DNA of 15,617 nt, from NCBI GenBank assembly GCA_023393825.1, contig JAEXBW010000063.1, forward strand, positions 1 to 15,617, written 5' to 3'. Both the position numbers and the translations under genes were made by a program. Below the pieces are notes generated by a model. It worked only from the letters and a program-made list of their open reading frames with translations, made no database searches and was not told where the DNA came from. This document shows, in pieces, positions 14,009 to 15,617 of this stretch. This stretch comes from Elusimicrobiota bacterium. GTDB lineage: Bacteria > Elusimicrobiota > Elusimicrobia > Elusimicrobiales > Elusimicrobiaceae. How positions within the stretch are numbered: position 1 is the stretch's first letter; the number at the start of each line of letters is the position of its first letter.

Positions 14009-14045
14009 AAAAAAACCTGCATCCCTATATAAAGGAGGCGGGTTT
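14009..14045 (-). terminator. Terminator-like hairpin with U run directly after rpsJ
   Basis: On the minus strand the arm starting in the rpsJ stop codon pairs with the arm at 14016-14024 in three blocks: AAACC/GGTTT, GC/GC and TCC/GGA, with two single mismatches and a nine-base loop. A run of seven U (14015-14009) follows at once; the outermost A-U pairs use the first of these. This looks like an intrinsic terminator or attenuator, placed between rpsJ and rplC inside the cluster. The mismatches suggest partial rather than complete termination. Confidence 0.6.
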
Positions 14046-14391
14046 AATTGCTTTTTATTGCCACGTCTACGCCGGCGGGTAAATCGAGCTTCATAAGTTC
14101 GTCGACTGTTTTAGGTGTGGGACTCTTAAGATCAATAAGTCTTTTGTGGATGCGCATTTCAAACTGTTCTCTGGATTTCTTGTCGGTATGCGGGGAGCGG
14201 AGAACGGTATATTTTTTAATCTTTACAGGCAAAAGTACGGGGCCTGCAACGATTGCGCCGGTTTTTCTTGCGGTATCTACAATTCTGGCTACCGAGTTAT
14301 CCAACATTCTGTAATCATAAGAGCGAAGTTTAATGCGGATTCTTTCTTGTCCGCTTAACTTTGCTGTTTTCTTTTCTGTTTTTTCTGCCAT
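14044..14391 (-). CDS. rpsJ: 30S ribosomal protein S10 (uS10)
   Basis: S10 is in the 30S head and also pairs with NusB in transcription antitermination. The 115-residue protein has a short charged N-terminal lead of about a dozen residues, then RIRIKLRSYDYRMLDNSVAR. It continues with IVAGPVLLPVKIKKYTVLRS, PHTDKKSREQFEMRIHKRL and the ending KTVDELMKLDLPAGVDVAIK. It is the first gene of the cluster. An AGGA site lies ten bases before the ATG. It has its own long leader upstream and a terminator-like hairpin directly downstream, so its level may differ from that of the other genes. NusB binding is established for E. coli S10, not shown here. Confidence 0.99.
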   Translation of the reverse strand: MAEKTEKKTAKLSGQERIRIKLRSYDYRMLDNSVARIVDTARKTGAIVAGPVLLPVKIKKYTVLRSPHTDKKSREQFEMRIHKRLIDLKSPTPKTVDELMKLDLPAGVDVAIKSN

Positions 14392-14605
14392 TTTTTTATT
14401 TTCCTGAATTCTATAAAGTTATACTGTAAAACACAGCGCGTTTTTTTAAAGCTACACAGTTTAAAAACAGGCCTTTTTACGACGACCACAACAACCGTTT
14501 ATACAGCTTTAAAACGTCGAGAAAACACCCTCCATGGCCCAGGTCCCTTTAGGAGATTTGCGCCATGGTAAAAAGGTATTTTCTGTAACTACGATATGTT
14601 CTACC
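14392..14605 (-). promoter_or_regulatory. Long structured 5' leader of the ribosomal-protein cluster
   Basis: The stretch from the predicted transcription start (about 14605) to the rpsJ ATG is roughly 210 nt and non-coding. Three helices can be drawn on the minus-strand RNA. The first is CCATGGC/GCCATGG (14562-14568 with 14532-14538). The second is CGACG/CGTCG (14515-14519 with 14480-14484). The third is a ten-base stem TTTTAAAGCT/AGCTTTAAAA (14505-14514 with 14444-14453). The second and third cross each other, so they compete or form a pseudoknot. E. coli uses such a leader for L4 autoregulation; the same role here is inferred from position only. Confidence 0.55.
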
Positions 14606-14611
14606 TTTAAT

Positions 14612-14641
14612 ATTATAGCAATTTGCCTAAGTGTTTTGCAA
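14612..14641 (-). promoter_or_regulatory. Main promoter of the ribosomal-protein cluster (sigma-70 type, extended -10)
   Basis: On the minus strand a -35 box TTGCAA (14641-14636), an 18-base spacer and a perfect -10 box TATAAT (14617-14612) are present. TGC directly before the -10 gives an extended -10 element. The start would be near 14605. It lies downstream of the hairpin that closes the preceding gene and upstream of rpsJ, and it is the best promoter match I found in the window. Confidence 0.85.
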
Positions 14642-14657
14642 TAGCTTCTTAGAATAG

Positions 14658-14686
14658 TTCAGCCCCTTTTCGGGGGCTGAATTTTT
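14658..14686. terminator. Hairpin terminator between the upstream gene and the rpsJ promoter
   Basis: TTCAGCCCC (14658-14666) and GGGGCTGAA (14673-14681) form a perfect nine-base stem with a six-base loop. A five-T run follows on the plus strand. On the minus strand, the direction of the genes, the stem is followed only by CTATTCT, a weaker U tract. Position, 40 bases after the stop of the membrane-protein gene and just before the promoter, suggests it ends that gene's transcript; the stronger plus-strand signal would also block antisense transcripts. Confidence 0.7.
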
Positions 14687-14725
14687 GCAATTTGCCGCTA
14701 TGTTTATTTTAGCATATTTAAGCGG

Positions 14726-15617
14726 TTAAAGCGCGGCTTGATAGTTTAGCGGAGCGGCTGTTTTAATATTGTCCAAAAGCGCGGTTTTATGGCTGGCGGG
14801 AGCGGAGGCCATATCTTGCGTTATAAAATCCGCAAGGAGCCTGTTTTCTTTGTTTTCAAACAAGGCAAGCTGGCTTTGCAAAGCGGGGTAATATTTGGCC
14901 TGATTTTCGTAAATTACGGAGGAAACAACCTCCAGCCCGTATTTCTGCTTAAGATACAAAGCTTTAAGCGTAAATACCTGAGGACCTGCCTCAAAAGCCT
15001 GCGCAAGCTGCCTGCTTACTATAATTCTGGAAGAAGAAATCTCTTGCTGCCCCTCTTCCCCCAACATAAGCGCCGCAATGGCAATTGAAACAAATAAAGA
15101 AGCTAAAGCGGTAATAGCGGTCTTTTTTCCGAGGCTTTTTTCTGCCTGTGTTAAAAATTTACTTAAAATTCTTTTGGTACCAGGGTCCTTTACTTCCGCC
15201 ACAGATATGTCTTCTATTGTTTTTCTTATGGATTTTTTAATGGTTTCAGCTTCGGTCCTGCCTGTCTGCTTGTCTTTTAGGGATGCAAGCTGACTGTTAA
15301 GCCTTACTATAAGGCGGATAACTTTATCTTCCGCGCTGCCTGCGCTTTTTGCGCTTAACAGCTGGGTTTGAAGAGCGGCTACCTGCTTTTCAAGGCGGGC
15401 AATTATAACGGCTTGACTATGCGTAAGTTCTTTGGCAGAAAACCCGCCCGCGGCATTAAATCCCCTTCCAAAACCCTTTATGTCCCCTATAAAATGCCCC
15501 GCTTTATAGCCTATCGCGCCTGCGGCAAGTACCCCGATGCTCCAAGCTATATATTCCGCTGCGGAGGTTTTGGAATACTTTTCGGGAGAGGTAAGGGCCT
15601 GCTTAATTTCCGCCTGC
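14726..15617 (-). CDS. Unrecognised two-TM coiled-coil membrane protein (5' end cut by window edge)
   Basis: The frame is open from the right edge to a TAA at 14726, giving 296 visible residues; the start lies outside. A GTG at 15202 could start a shorter 158-residue form, but the frame above it is protein-like, so a partial gene is preferred. Visible parts, numbered from the first full codon: a Gly/Ala-rich hydrophobic segment (about 22-46, YIAWSIGVLAAGAIGYKAGH) and a heptad-like stretch rich in Leu, Gln and Lys (about 65-117, with IIARLEKQVAALQTQLLSAK). Next come a charged linker, a second hydrophobic segment (about 167-185, ITALASLFVSIAIAALMLG) and a C-terminal region with many Gln, Ala and Tyr. 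I do not recognise the family and propose no function. It ends before the ribosomal promoter and is probably a separate unit. Confidence 0.75.
   Translation of the reverse strand, partial: QAEIKQALTSPEKYSKTSAAEYIAWSIGVLAAGAIGYKAGHFIGDIKGFGRGFNAAGGFSAKELTHSQAVIIARLEKQVAALQTQLLSAKSAGSAEDKVIRLIVRLNSQLASLKDKQTGRTEAETIKKSIRKTIEDISVAEVKDPGTKRILSKFLTQAEKSLGKKTAITALASLFVSIAIAALMLGEEGQQEISSSRIIVSRQLAQAFEAGPQVFTLKALYLKQKYGLEVVSSVIYENQAKYYPALQSQLALFENKENRLLADFITQDMASAPASHKTALLDNIKTAAPLNYQAAL

Noticed and set aside
1..15617. CRISPR arrays, tRNA or rRNA genes, insertion sequences, phage or defence genes
   Set aside because: I saw no regularly spaced repeats, no cloverleaf, no transposase-like protein and no accessory gene cassette; base use is even across the cluster.

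Overview
The window holds the large bacterial ribosomal-protein cluster (S10 - spc - alpha superoperon). All of its genes lie on the minus strand, so they are read from right to left. The gene order is the canonical bacterial one: rpsJ-rplC-rplD-rplW-rplB-rpsS-rplV-rpsC-rplP-rpmC-rpsQ, then rplN-rplX-rplE-rpsN-rpsH-rplF-rplR-rpsE-rplO-secY-adk-map-infA-rpmJ-rpsM-rpsK-rpsD, then the first codons of rpoA at the left edge. The organism is a bacterium of moderate GC content with uniform base use and strong Shine-Dalgarno sites. It has the short zinc form of S14, zinc-cysteine forms of S4, L36 and adenylate kinase, and no rpmD (L30) at the usual place between rpsE and rplO. Several ribosomal proteins carry Ala/Pro/Lys-rich terminal tails. 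The phylum cannot be fixed from this alone; Elusimicrobiota is a low-confidence guess.

Layout, right to left. (1) Positions 15617-14726: the C-terminal part of an unrecognised membrane protein with two hydrophobic segments and a coiled coil between them. (2) Positions 14725-14392: a non-coding stretch with a GC-rich hairpin terminator, a very good sigma-70-type promoter with an extended -10, and a leader of about 210 nt that can fold into competing helices. (3) rpsJ, followed directly by a terminator-like hairpin with a U run, then a second structured leader of about 150 nt before rplC. (4) rplC to rpsQ and rplN to rplO, tightly packed, with one exception: a 120-nt GC-rich spacer between rpsN and rpsH. 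(5) secY, then a 119-nt spacer almost filled by two back-to-back inverted repeats, then adk-map-infA-rpmJ. rpmJ is a 37-codon gene. (6) rpsM, rpsK, rpsD and the start of rpoA.

The genes supply both ribosomal subunits (assembly and decoding), initiation (IF1), co-translational protein handling (SecY translocon, methionine aminopeptidase), nucleotide balance (adenylate kinase) and transcription (RNA polymerase alpha). One-base TAATG and four-base ATGA overlaps at several junctions point to translational coupling. I found no CRISPR array, tRNA, rRNA, insertion sequence or accessory system. The points worth a second look are regulatory RNA structures in the few gaps, the rpsN-rpsH spacer, the divergent S4 N-terminus, the shared Ala-rich tails, and the unknown membrane protein at the right edge.
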